A DNA stretch of 64,000 bases from assembly GCF_028649455.1 (NCBI RefSeq), contig NZ_JAQSIO010000004.1, positions 186,001 through 250,000 of the forward strand, read 5' to 3'. Source of the DNA: Curvibacter microcysteis. Lineage in GTDB: Bacteria > Pseudomonadota > Gammaproteobacteria > Burkholderiales > Burkholderiaceae_C. Position 1 is the first letter of the stretch. Each line of letters begins with the position of its first letter. The position numbers and the translations under genes were made by a program. The notes under the pieces are model-generated. The model searched no databases. It saw only the letters and a list, made by a program, of their open reading frames with translations, and was not told where the DNA came from. Below are positions 10,401 through 17,551 of this stretch, piece by piece.

Positions 10401-11971
10401 CAAACCTGCACGGCAACCCCTCCCCCCACACCGCCGAACCCACCGGCGGCGGCCTGAGCCGGTCCTACGAATACGACGCCATCGGCCAGCTCAGCGCCAT
10501 CGAACAACCCGGCCGACTCAAAACCCATTACACCTACGACCTGGCCCACCGCCTGGTGCATGCGCAAGACCGCCAGCACCGAGAAGCCCCCGGCCTTGAA
10601 CTCTTTGGCATCCCACCCCACTCCAGCACCCCCGTGCCGGGCTCAGCGCAAGCGTGGCACTTTGATGCGGCAGGCAACCGACTGCCCGAGCCCCGCGTCA
10701 ACACGCCAAGCGTGCCCAACAACCGCATCACCCGAGACGAACAAGGCCACTGCTACGAGTACGACGCCTGGGGCAACATGGCCCGCATCAGCCACGCCAA
10801 CGGCCAAGAAACCCTGCTGCGCTACGACGGCCTGCACAAACTGCGCGCCAGCCGAAGCTACAACCCCCAAGCCCCCGAGCACGAGCAGTACACCGAGGTG
10901 TATTACGAATACGACGCCCTGGGCAGGCGCTACAACAAGCGCAGCGTGCGGCCAACGCCAGACGGGCCAAGCCAAATCTTGAAAGCCACCTGGTACGGCT
11001 GGGATGGGGACCGACTGGTCACGACCCAGTCAACGACCACCACCACGACCCAAACAAGCACCCAAACCGACGAACGGACCAGCAGCACGCTGTACGAGCC
11101 CGACAGCTTCGTGCCGATGATCAGAATCGACACCACCCACCAAAGAACCAGCAACGCAGACGGCAGCCAGCAGCAAAAGACCCACCAGGCCAAGGCCTTC
11201 TACCACTGCAACCACCTGGGCACGCCGCTGGCATTGATCGATGTCGAGACCGCCAAGATCATCTGGCATGCCGAGTTCGACCCCTGGGGTTTGATGAAGA
11301 GTGAATACAACCCGTACAACATCGACCAGCCCATCAGGATGCAAGGCCAGCAGCGGGATCAGGAGACGGGATTGTTTTACAACCGGTATCGGTATTACAT
11401 ACCTCGGGTGGGGAGGTATGTGACGCAGGATCCGGTGGGGCTTCAGGGCGGGGTGCATTTATACCAATATGCCTCAACCAATCCTTTGCAGTGGACAGAT
11501 CCACTGGGACTAGATGCTGTGGGGAATGGAGCCGGAAATGCATTGGTTTATACCAACATGACTGACGGATACACGATCATGCTGGATTCGAATGGCCGAT
11601 CAATTATTGAAATGGAAACGAGCAGTCTTGTGACAAAAAATGCAGCAAGTGGAGTTACGGGGCCATTTTCAGGGAGTTTCACATATTGCGAATATCCGAA
11701 TTCCAATAAGGCATTTGGTCCAGCAAAATGGAGGACGACTGATGAAAGATCACGCTGGATTCATGGTGGGGGAACCGGTCTAAAGGATCCTTTTGCTGCC
11801 CGCCAAGGTTGGAATCCTACTCTTGGATGTACACGCGCTCAAAATGAAGATGTGATCAAACTGTGTGAGAAGTCTGAAGATTTTTTAAAATCAAACCCCA
11901 AAGCCAGCATTGGTTATATTAGAAATGGATCCATGCCAAATGGTGGGCGAACAGGGGCAATGAGGCAATAG
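7409..11971 (+). CDS. PAAR-Rhs polymorphic toxin with YkuD-like C-terminal domain
   Basis: A 1520-residue type VI effector. Residues 1-95 form a PAAR-like tip with no preceding membrane helices. Residues 110-240 hold the DUF6531-like linker (GPEDLDFALPGAHSVAWQRHY). Many RHS/YD repeats follow, and the conserved core end has two DPxG motifs (QDPVGL and TDPLGL, ending at residue 1368), where Rhs proteins cleave themselves. The remaining 152 residues are the toxin. They contain His1452 in IHGGGTG and Cys1474 in TLGCTR, followed by NEDVIKL, which matches the L,D-transpeptidase signature. The tip is visibly AT-richer than the core, as expected for an exchanged toxin module. A run of nine G at 8027-8035 and an ACC repeat at 8050-8075 lie inside the gene. 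AAGGAG precedes the ATG. Confidence 0.93.
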   Translation: MAQPAARQGDIAKHKGEAPAPILEGSPNVLINGLPAARMGDKSKHRKTPEAIIEGSGSVKINGQAAARVDDKVACGQVIISGSGNVFIGDGSDGKACSVCPGGVAVGKPVNPLLGAKVLFGPEDLDFALPGAHSVAWQRHYSSYVGPAGQVAGLLGYGWRLPFEMHLTLDAQHTRLFDSKNRVITFAALAPGAQIHSLSEGFTLMRGGGLVDAATTTTTTTTPKPGSSAQSQAKASPQAKTQPLPWAQQDQWSHIPAQWKTDPHYLLAATEDRTVFLFAALDLEPHDNTAWRLIAIRDILGRQQTYHRYIQRVFTDKSIPKDLPHGSLLRIEDPHDRCCELVYTQLPWLAKKPTPDDNCWRLSAVQLNATTLVSYQYQGGDLCQVTDRHGRSTRTFEYDAQHRITRHRVLGGPWARYTYASADPAAKVVHHAIEDGLSFQFDYQASQTVVTDSLGRRTTYGFTGSGGRQRLTHLIDALGQRTDYAYTLDGHLVQERNPLGQYSRYQRDAQGKVTQVTAPDGSQTHMRWQGNNLISLSGPDGQTTRFEYDRYGRQTRVTDPLGHSTTYSYPDPRATDPQANHPANPQALIAEHPIRITDAKGGVKTLAWTAYGQLQSDTDCSRQTTRYAYNAWGEVTAVTNALGQTLRYTRDALGRVTTITYPDHSPPQRGQPSQHSQANQPSQPTQLHCGYNAQDQLCWIKDAQGQVTEFERDRHGRVTRSTTRGASVQNGVRFTPPPHTLGYQYDVAGRLTQLTNENGAHTRFGYDKLDRLIEETGFDGRTQRYEYNAIGLLLQAHDSASAHPDAPTLSTEYTYTPGNRLHTRTVAAVPLGKPPGRQAAQLGGTEAKHLFERVQHHFAYDEAGQLIEANTPSASVRLQRDALGRITGESLHIAGRSADSPALHTHSVQHRYDELGQRSASHYPLAGEVDYLSYGSGHVHQILLNKEPLIDIERNAVHREISRKLLSAAGPTQAVQVHQRHDAMGRLVRAEVFGGPGSNLHGNPSPHTAEPTGGGLSRSYEYDAIGQLSAIEQPGRLKTHYTYDLAHRLVHAQDRQHREAPGLELFGIPPHSSTPVPGSAQAWHFDAAGNRLPEPRVNTPSVPNNRITRDEQGHCYEYDAWGNMARISHANGQETLLRYDGLHKLRASRSYNPQAPEHEQYTEVYYEYDALGRRYNKRSVRPTPDGPSQILKATWYGWDGDRLVTTQSTTTTTTQTSTQTDERTSSTLYEPDSFVPMIRIDTTHQRTSNADGSQQQKTHQAKAFYHCNHLGTPLALIDVETAKIIWHAEFDPWGLMKSEYNPYNIDQPIRMQGQQRDQETGLFYNRYRYYIPRVGRYVTQDPVGLQGGVHLYQYASTNPLQWTDPLGLDAVGNGAGNALVYTNMTDGYTIMLDSNGRSIIEMETSSLVTKNAASGVTGPFSGSFTYCEYPNSNKAFGPAKWRTTDERSRWIHGGGTGLKDPFAARQGWNPTLGCTRAQNEDVIKLCEKSEDFLKSNPKASIGYIRNGSMPNGGRTGAMRQ
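8027..8075 (+). repeat. G9 homopolymer followed by ACC trinucleotide repeat inside rhs
   Basis: Nine consecutive G (8027-8035) encode three Gly. About 15 bases further, a run of ACC codons encodes a Thr tract that precedes a Pro/Ala/Gln-rich linker. A one-base slip in the G tract would frameshift the Rhs protein after about 205 residues. Confidence 0.85.
11513..11968 (+). other. Rhs C-terminal toxin module (L,D-transpeptidase-like)
   Basis: The 152 residues after the TDPLGL core end. His1452 (codon at 11762) and Cys1474 (codon at 11828) with the following Thr-Arg and Asn-Glu-Asp match the YkuD pattern HG-x(n)-[ST]xGCxR-xx-NEDV. Enzymes of this family act on peptidoglycan stems. The base composition shifts from GC-rich core to AT-rich at about 11400-11513. 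Confidence 0.7.
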
Positions 11972-11977
11972 GCTGGC

Positions 11978-12382
11978 ATGTTGAATATTAAAATTAGAGC
12001 TTTGATTCAAGCATGCTTGATTGCGTGTGCAGACACCTTGTTTGCAAAATGTAGCCTTCCGGTCCCAGACATGGAGACGAAGGTTCCAAAAAGAAATGCA
12101 GCAGGGTACTTCCTTGAAGTAAAGAATAATAATTTATTTTTATACAACATAGATGAGCGCAAGATTGCAATTATTGATGTCGAGGGTGTTGAAGTTGCTT
12201 ATTCCGCTGCCGGCGGAGATATAAGTATATTCACCCTCAGAAAGGGGGTTCAGTTGAGGATTTGGTACGTCGGATGTCGCGCCCCCAGGAATGGGCTTCC
12301 TAAAGCTGCATATGTTGAATTTTTTTCGAATGATCCATTTGATTATCCAGATAATATGTATTTAAAGAAGGGTGGGCGGTGA
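11978..12382 (+). CDS. Candidate exported immunity protein for the Rhs toxin
   Basis: A 134-residue protein beginning six bases after the rhs stop codon, the normal place for a cognate immunity gene. Its N-terminus (Lys5 and Arg7, then a hydrophobic stretch) is a signal peptide. LIAC at residues 14-17 fits a lipobox, and LFA at 21-23 would fit signal peptidase I instead. The mature part is about 110 residues, probably mostly beta, with no recognised family. Export to the periplasm fits a peptidoglycan-acting toxin. Low GC, like the toxin tip, suggests the pair moved together. The immunity role comes from position and is not shown by homology. Confidence 0.75.
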   Translation: MLNIKIRALIQACLIACADTLFAKCSLPVPDMETKVPKRNAAGYFLEVKNNNLFLYNIDERKIAIIDVEGVEVAYSAAGGDISIFTLRKGVQLRIWYVGCRAPRNGLPKAAYVEFFSNDPFDYPDNMYLKKGGR

Positions 12383-12499
12383 CAACTTGGTGGGCCTGCT
12401 TTTTGAATCTCCTGTGCAAATTGTATTTTTGCTTTTATTGCCCTTGAAAATATCATGGATTCTTTCGAGGAATGGAGAACTACCCAAAGCTCAGGCCAT

Positions 12500-12710
12500 G
12501 CCCAATCACAGAAGAAACGAAAGCTCATCGAGCAAGGCATTTTGGGGTCAAGGCAGTGGGTTTGATGCTTGAGGTGACGTGCAACGCGTGTGCCAAATGT
12601 TTGTGTTGACGATGGCGGCCTACCACTTGGTGCGCATGCGAACCTTGGGGCAAATCCGTCGGCAGGGGCGAATTAAACGAATGAGCATGAAAATGACGTG
12701 CCCCTCATAG
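12500..12710 (+). pseudogene. Decayed 3' end of a transposase gene
   Basis: The 334 bases between the first immunity gene and the second rhs tip hold no intact gene. In shifting frames they spell pieces of a DDE transposase C-terminus: RKLIEQ near 12515, KAVGLM near 12555, then QRVCQMFVLTMAAYHLVRMRTLGQIR at about 12585-12660 up to a TAG at 12708. The AAYxLVRMRxLGQ ending is common in Burkholderiales insertion sequences. Small indels and stops show long decay. No terminal inverted repeat was found. The region 12383-12500 shows nothing further. Confidence 0.55.
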
Positions 12711-12716
12711 CCGTAC

Positions 12717-13355
12717 CAGCCAATTCGGATGCAAGGCCAGCAACGGGATCAGGAGACGGGCTTGTTTTACAACTAGTATCGGTATTACGTGCCGCAGGTG
12801 GGGAGGTATGTCCAATCCGATCCTATTGGACTCGCGGGAGGGGGCAATACATATGGCTACGTTGCTGGCAACCCGGTCAGCTTGACTGATCCAAGAGGCT
12901 TAGACAATCCTGGTAGGGGGTCCTATGGTCCATACTGGAGTCCACTCAGTATTAGACAAGACACACCTGCAGATTCGTGCAGCTGCAAGTTTGGAGGGGA
13001 AACATTTGCTGTTCCAAGAGGTACAGACTTCAACGCGATCAAAGCTGCTGGGGATGGTCATTGGCTTGACCCCACTGAAATAAACCGAAAAATTGGTCAA
13101 GGCGGCATATATGATTTGCAACGTGACGGTACACACAACCAATTCTTCACTGCATATACACCGGCGGCCAACTTTGCGGTAGGTGTATATATGCAAGGTG
13201 CTGGACATAGCCTTCCTGCCACATCCTTCCTTGGCGTTGTTTACGCGGCGATAAAGTCTAACAACTTTAGCGTAGCACAGACAGGGGTTTGGCTGAAGTG
13301 GTGGGGTATGGGATGGGCGTCTGCTGCGTATGGAGTAGTGCCAGCATGCAAATAA
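12717..13355 (+). pseudogene. Displaced rhs core end with second C-terminal toxin, interrupted by amber codon
   Basis: The frame opens with the same rhs core end found at 11331-11510 (QPIRMQGQQRDQETGLFYN-RYRYY), almost identical in DNA for about 80 bases, then the two DPxG motifs (SDPIGL, TDPRGL). It continues into an unrelated 150-residue tip ending at 13355. One codon of the shared core, CGG in the intact gene, is TAG here (12774). There is no start codon or upstream core, so this is an orphan rhs tip that is silent unless recombined. The tip has [10 protein letters not shown] and [14 protein letters not shown] motifs; a relation to polymorphic toxin type 44 is only a guess. A GTG at 12789 might allow separate translation of the tip. 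Confidence 0.8.
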
Positions 13356-13777
13356 GGAGAAAGGGCCTTCGTCCAATCATAACTACTGCAATGGTTATTT
13401 GCATTGGCCTTATAATCTCACTTGCTTTCTCTATAAGTAATCTTCAAGGTGATGAGAATTCCGTCTGCATTTATGCTGACAAGTTCTTTAGCCCGGGCCC
13501 TGCGGGGATGAGTGCATCTGGGCATACAACCGTTTGCTCACCGCCAGCAGCCTCAATAGCCACATATATTTACGTGCATCCAACAGGGCTGTTGCCTGCG
13601 TCAAGAAATTTAGTTTTTCGTTATTCTCAAAGAGCGACAGCCAAAACTCCTAAGATTAGCTGGATAGATAATAAAAAAATACTGGTAGATGCGACATATG
13701 TGGAGTCCATTTCAAAGCAAGAGAAGAAATTCGACTCCGTATTAATCACGTACAAAATTAGCGCAGGATTTGAATAA
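13346..13777 (+). CDS. Candidate membrane-anchored immunity protein for the second rhs tip
   Basis: A 143-residue protein whose ATG overlaps the end of the second rhs tip by ten bases, implying translational coupling. After a basic start (MQIRRKGLR) comes one hydrophobic segment at about residues 11-30, then about 110 residues likely outside the cytoplasm, with several Cys. No family is recognised. Its position marks it as the immunity gene of the displaced tip, and its membrane anchor suggests that toxin also acts in the periplasm or on the membrane. Low GC like its partner. An internal ATG at 13391 would remove the basic N-terminus. Confidence 0.65.
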   Translation: MQIRRKGLRPIITTAMVICIGLIISLAFSISNLQGDENSVCIYADKFFSPGPAGMSASGHTTVCSPPAASIATYIYVHPTGLLPASRNLVFRYSQRATAKTPKISWIDNKKILVDATYVESISKQEKKFDSVLITYKISAGFE

Positions 13778-13827
13778 ACCCCACCGAGGCATTTCGGCAG
13801 CCAGCCCAGTAGGCTTCCGACTGACAC

Positions 13828-14878
13828 GGCTCTGTTGCACAAATCAATTCGAGGACGGCATAACCCCTACCCCAGACGGATTTATGCCACGGCAGCTACC
13901 GGCACGGTTTGAGGGCGGCCGATCTGGCTGAAGCGATTGAGCAAGGCCACGCGCGCATGCAACTCCACAACCTGGCGCTCGAACGTGCGCGCAGTCACCC
14001 GTTCGCCCAACCGCTTGAAGCAGTGCATCTTCGTCTCCACAAGGCTGCGCCGGTGATAGCCGCTCCACTTCTTCCAGATGCTGAGCCCCAAGCGCTTGCA
14101 CGCCCGAATGGCCTCGTTGCGCTGCGCCGAGCCTGGACTGGACTTCTTCCAGTGGCTGGCGTTCTTGCGCGGCGGGATCACCGCCGTCGCCTGGCGTTGG
14201 GCGATGGCGTCCAGGCAGCCTCGCGTGTCGTAGGCTCCATCAGCGCAGACGCTTTCAATGGGCTCGTCGAGCGGAATTTGGGCCAGCAGCTCGGGCAGCA
14301 TCGGTGCATCTCCGATGGCGTTGGTGCTCACCTCGATGGCGCGTATTTCCAGCGTCTGCGCGTCGATGCCCAGATGGACCTTGCGCCCTTCACGCCGGTA
14401 CTCGACTCCATGCTACTTGCGTTTCCACTCGCCTTCGCCCAGGAACTTGATGCCTGTGCTGTCCACCAGCAACTGCAACGGCGACTAGCTCGGTTTGTAG
14501 CTCAGCTCGACCTGCAAGGTCTTCTGGCGTCGGCAGACCGTGCTGAAGTCCGGTACCGGCCAGACCAGCTTGGCCAACTGCAGCAGGCTATGCACCATGC
14601 CCGGCGCTTGGCGCAAGGGCTGGCCGAACAGGCACTTGATGCTCAAGCAGAACTGGATGGCGGCGTCCGAGAAGGTTGGGCTGCGTCCGCGCTTGCCGCT
14701 CGGCGTGCCAAGCCACTGCATGCACTGATCTAACCACATCGTTAACGATCTTCGCGCCTTCAGCGCCGCGTTGGAGGCTTTCCAGTTCGTCGTGCGGTAC
14801 TTGCTCCGCTGCCTGTTCTTCGTATCTGTCACGCCGTCAGTCTACGGGCGTCGGCGAGGCGATTTGTGCAACAAAGCC
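13828..14878 (-). mobile_element. IS5-family insertion sequence (IS903-like), 1051 bases, inactivated
   Basis: Both ends carry the terminal repeat GGCTtTGTTGCACAAATC: left at 13828-13845 (with C for t), right at 14861-14878 in reverse, 17 of 18 bases matching. Length and ends fit the IS903 group of IS5. It contains one transposase frame on the minus strand, broken by two stops. The nine bases on each side (GACTGACAC and GATCCAGCC) do not match, so no target duplication remains. It sits at the right border of the rhs island. Confidence 0.88.
13882..14832 (-). pseudogene. IS5-family DDE transposase with two in-frame amber codons
   Basis: A frame of about 316 codons from a GTG at 14832. The N-terminal part has GKRGRSPTFSDAAIQFCLSIK. 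The DDE residues are present in LLVDSTGIK, CADGAYDTRG and SLVETKMHC. Two TAG codons, at 14485-14487 and 14413-14415, interrupt the same frame with no frameshift, so the enzyme cannot be made as one protein. Apart from these the sequence looks well kept, so inactivation seems recent. Confidence 0.85.
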
Positions 14879-14912
14879 GATCCAGCCCAAACACGGCAGC
14901 GGCTGTGAAAAC

Positions 14913-14951
14913 GCCGCCCCCTGGCCCAACGTAGCCCGCATCAGCCACGCC
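14913..14951 (+). repeat. Short rhs-like relic at the island border
   Basis: Eighteen bases at 14934-14951 are identical to 10781-10798 inside the intact rhs gene, encoding ARISHA in the same frame, and the preceding codons keep Trp and Asn of the rhs motif (AWGNMARISHA versus PWPNVARISHA). It overlaps the last codons of the TRAP receptor on the other strand. Confidence 0.4.
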
Positions 14952-15939
14952 GTGCGTAATACCCCAGCAGCGCCTGGGTGCCCGGGATGCCAGCCTTCTG
15001 CGCCCATTCACGGCCAAAGCGTTCGCCGAGTTGGTCCAGGGTGCGGCGCAGCTCGGCGGTGGGCATCAGAACACGGATTTTTTGCTCGGTCAGCAGCTTC
15101 TTGGCGCCTTCATCGGCATCGCGGGCCATTTGCCAGCCTTGCAGTTCGGCCTGGTGCGCCGCCTGCAGCAGCTCTTTTTGCTGGCTGGGGCTGAAGCCCT
15201 GCCAAACCTTCTCACTGACGCAAACCATGTTCTTAGGGATCCAGGCGCGCAGGTCGACAAAGTACTTCATCGCCTTCCAGGCCTGGCTGTCCACCCCAGT
15301 GGTGCTCGAGGTCATCATGGCGTCGACCTGGCCGGCCTCCAGGGCCTTGGACAAGTCCTGGGCCGCGATGGTGGTGGGCACGGCGCCCGACAGCTCGGCC
15401 AGGCGCTTGGTGGTGTCGTTGTAGACCCGAAAGCGCAGGCCCTTGAGGTCGCTCAGCAAGGTCACCGGCGTGCGGCTGTACAGGCCCTGGCCAGGCCAGG
15501 GCACGGCGTAGAGCAGGCGCACGCCCCGGCTCAGCAAGTCGTCGCTGATGACCTGGCGCGAGCTTTCCCACATGTGGGATGCGTCTTCGAAACCGCGCAC
15601 GATGAAGGGCAGCGAATCCATGGCCAGCAAGGGGTACTTGCTGCCGTAGGACGACATCAAGACCTCGCCAAAAGCCAGCTCACCGCTGGCCAGAGCGGGC
15701 AGCACCTCGGCCATGGGCTTGAGCTGGGCGTTGACCGACAGCTCGATGGGCCGCGCCAGCAGCTCGCTGGCACGGCGCGCAAACTGACGCAGGTTCTGGG
15801 TGTGGAACACCGCGTCACCGTACGCGCCCGAGAAGCGCAAAGCGGGCGCCTGAGCCCAAACAGGCCCTGCCGCGCTCAGCGCCAGCGCCCCCCAACCCAA
15901 AGAAGCGAGCGCCTGTCGGCGCGCAAGGCAATCAGACAC
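14941..15939 (-). CDS. TRAP transporter periplasmic receptor (DctP family), orphan
   Basis: A 332-residue DctP-type solute receptor that binds a carboxylate in the periplasm for a TRAP transporter. A GTG start at 15939 is chosen because AAGGG lies just upstream and gives a good Tat/Sec-like leader (ARRQALASLGWGALALSAAGPVWAQ). The DctP core is clear: GLRFRVYNDTTKRLAELSGAVPTTIAAQDLSKALEAGQVDA in pieces, with the conserved Arg of the carboxylate pocket in FRVY. No DctQ/DctM genes are beside it; its neighbours are a liv operon and an insertion sequence. Its 3' end coincides with rhs-like sequence, so the C-terminus may have been altered. Confidence 0.8.
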   Translation of the reverse strand: MSDCLARRQALASLGWGALALSAAGPVWAQAPALRFSGAYGDAVFHTQNLRQFARRASELLARPIELSVNAQLKPMAEVLPALASGELAFGEVLMSSYGSKYPLLAMDSLPFIVRGFEDASHMWESSRQVISDDLLSRGVRLLYAVPWPGQGLYSRTPVTLLSDLKGLRFRVYNDTTKRLAELSGAVPTTIAAQDLSKALEAGQVDAMMTSSTTGVDSQAWKAMKYFVDLRAWIPKNMVCVSEKVWQGFSPSQQKELLQAAHQAELQGWQMARDADEGAKKLLTEQKIRVLMPTAELRRTLDQLGERFGREWAQKAGIPGTQALLGYYARRG

Positions 15940-16047
15940 GGGAAAACCCTTGGTTGTTGAAGCTGGCAAATGATAAGGACAGCCAGCCCGGCGCCCCCAA
16001 AGCACACACGCGATCAAGGTCAAAAAGATGACATTCGCACCCAAGTG

Positions 16048-16755
16048 TCAGCGCCGGGCCACACCCAGCAGCTGTTCCAGCCGCTCGGGCCGGGCGCGCA
16101 AGGTGTCGGCGCGCTCGCTGTGCACCACCCGCCCCTGGTCCAGCACGACGGCGGTGTCGGCAATGGCCAAGATGGCCTGCGGGTGTTGCTCAACCAGGAT
16201 CGCACTCAGCCCCTCCTCGCGCGTCAGGCGGCGAATGGCGCGCAGCAACTCCTCCACGATGATGGGCGCCAGGCCCTCCAGCGGCTCGTCCAGCAGCAGC
16301 AAGCGCGGGTTTAGCACCAGGGCGCGCGCCATGGCCAGCATCTGCTGCTCGCCGCCCGACAACTGCGTGCCCAGGTTGCCCCGGCGCTCGGCCAGGCGCG
16401 GGAACAGCTGGTAAGCGCGCTCGGGCGTCCACGGGCCAGGCCGGGCCACCGCCGTGAGGTTTTCGTGCACGCTCAGTGACTTGAAGATGTTGCGCTCCTG
16501 CGGCACCCAGCCCAGGCCCAGCGCAGCCCGCTGGTGGGACGGCAGCCGGTCCAGCGCCTGGCCATCCAATTCAATGCGCCCGCCGTGCTGGCGCGTCGCC
16601 CCAACCAGCGTGTTGATCAAGGTGGTCTTGCCAGTGCCATTGCGGCCCAGCAAGGCCAGGGTCTGGCCAGCCTGCAGGGTCAGCGAGACCTCGTGCAACA
16701 CCACCGCCTCGCCATAGCCCGCACTCAAGTGATCCAGTCGCAGCAGATCAGTCAT
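16048..16755 (-). CDS. livF: ABC transporter ATPase, LivF type
   Basis: A 235-residue LivF-like ATPase that powers branched-chain amino-acid or related carboxylate import. Walker A is GRNGTGKTT, the signature is LSGGEQQMLAMARAL, Walker B is LLLLDEPLEGLAP, and the switch His is in LVEQHP. Its start overlaps the livG stop by eight bases. It is the last gene of the livKHMGF operon. The actual substrate could also be an aromatic acid or amide, as is common for the many liv paralogues of these bacteria. Confidence 0.93.
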   Translation of the reverse strand: MTDLLRLDHLSAGYGEAVVLHEVSLTLQAGQTLALLGRNGTGKTTLINTLVGATRQHGGRIELDGQALDRLPSHQRAALGLGWVPQERNIFKSLSVHENLTAVARPGPWTPERAYQLFPRLAERRGNLGTQLSGGEQQMLAMARALVLNPRLLLLDEPLEGLAPIIVEELLRAIRRLTREEGLSAILVEQHPQAILAIADTAVVLDQGRVVHSERADTLRARPERLEQLLGVARR

Positions 16756-17551
16756 GGCCTTCTCCGTGGCCCAGGTAGACCGCCTTGACCCGGGGGTCGC
16801 TGGCGATGGTGGCGGGGTCGCCGTCGGTGAGCACCGCCCCGTTGACCAGCACGGTCATGCGCTGGGCGAAGCGGAACACCAGGTCCATGTCGTGCTCGAT
16901 CAGCAGCACGGTGACCTCGGCGGGCAGGTCGGCCACGGTTTGCAGCAGCTCGTCGCGCTCCCCGGCGGGCACGCCGGCCACGGGCTCGTCGAGCAGCAAC
17001 ACCCGCGGCTCGCAGGCCAGGGCGATGGCCATCTCCAGCAGGCGCCGCTTGCCATAGGCCAGCACGCGCGTGGGCTGCTCGGCCACGTCCAGCAGGTGGA
17101 ACTGCGCCAGCAAGGCCTCGACCCGGGACAGCACCGCGCGGTCGCGGCCCAGCACCTGCCACCAGCGACCGCCTTGGCCGCGCTGCTGCGACACCACCAG
17201 GCTCAGGGTCTGCAGCGGGCTCATGCTGTCAAACAACTGGTTGATCTGGAAGGTGCGCACCAGGCCGCGCTGCACGCGCCGGTGCGGCGCCAGCTGGGTG
17301 ATATCCTGGCCGTCCAGCCAGACGCTGCCCTCGGAGGGCGTCAACACCCCGGTGAGCAGGTTGATCAAGGTGGTCTTGCCCGCGCCGTTGGGGCCGATCA
17401 GCGCGTGGCGCTCGCCCTGGCGCAAGGCCAGCGAGACCTGCTGGGTGGCCAGCAAACCGCCAAAGCGCATCACCAGCGAGCGGGTTTCCAGCACCACGGG
17501 GGCCTGATCCCGGGTCGCCTCGGCGATGGCCTGGTCGTAGGCTGCCGTCAT
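16748..17551 (-). CDS. livG: ABC transporter ATPase, LivG type
   Basis: A 267-residue LivG-like ATPase. Walker A is GPNGAGKTTLINLLTG; the LivG-specific signature is LAYGKRRLLEMAIALA; Walker B is LLLDEPVAGVP; the switch His is in LLIEHDMDLVF. The ATG at 17551 overlaps the livM stop in an ATGA junction, which fixes the start; an in-frame upstream start at 17659 would lie within livM. Confidence 0.93.
   Translation of the reverse strand: MTAAYDQAIAEATRDQAPVVLETRSLVMRFGGLLATQQVSLALRQGERHALIGPNGAGKTTLINLLTGVLTPSEGSVWLDGQDITQLAPHRRVQRGLVRTFQINQLFDSMSPLQTLSLVVSQQRGQGGRWWQVLGRDRAVLSRVEALLAQFHLLDVAEQPTRVLAYGKRRLLEMAIALACEPRVLLLDEPVAGVPAGERDELLQTVADLPAEVTVLLIEHDMDLVFRFAQRMTVLVNGAVLTDGDPATIASDPRVKAVYLGHGEGHD

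Noticed and set aside
12372-12572. Small 66-codon frame after the first immunity gene
   Set aside because: No conserved pattern; it partly covers the decayed transposase.
12774-12776. Programmed read-through or recoded amber codon in the second rhs tip
   Set aside because: The fragment has no start or upstream core, so simple decay explains the stop; kept only as a weak cluster observation.
13819-14887. Target-site duplication of the insertion sequence
   Set aside because: The nine bases on each side differ (GACTGACAC and GATCCAGCC).
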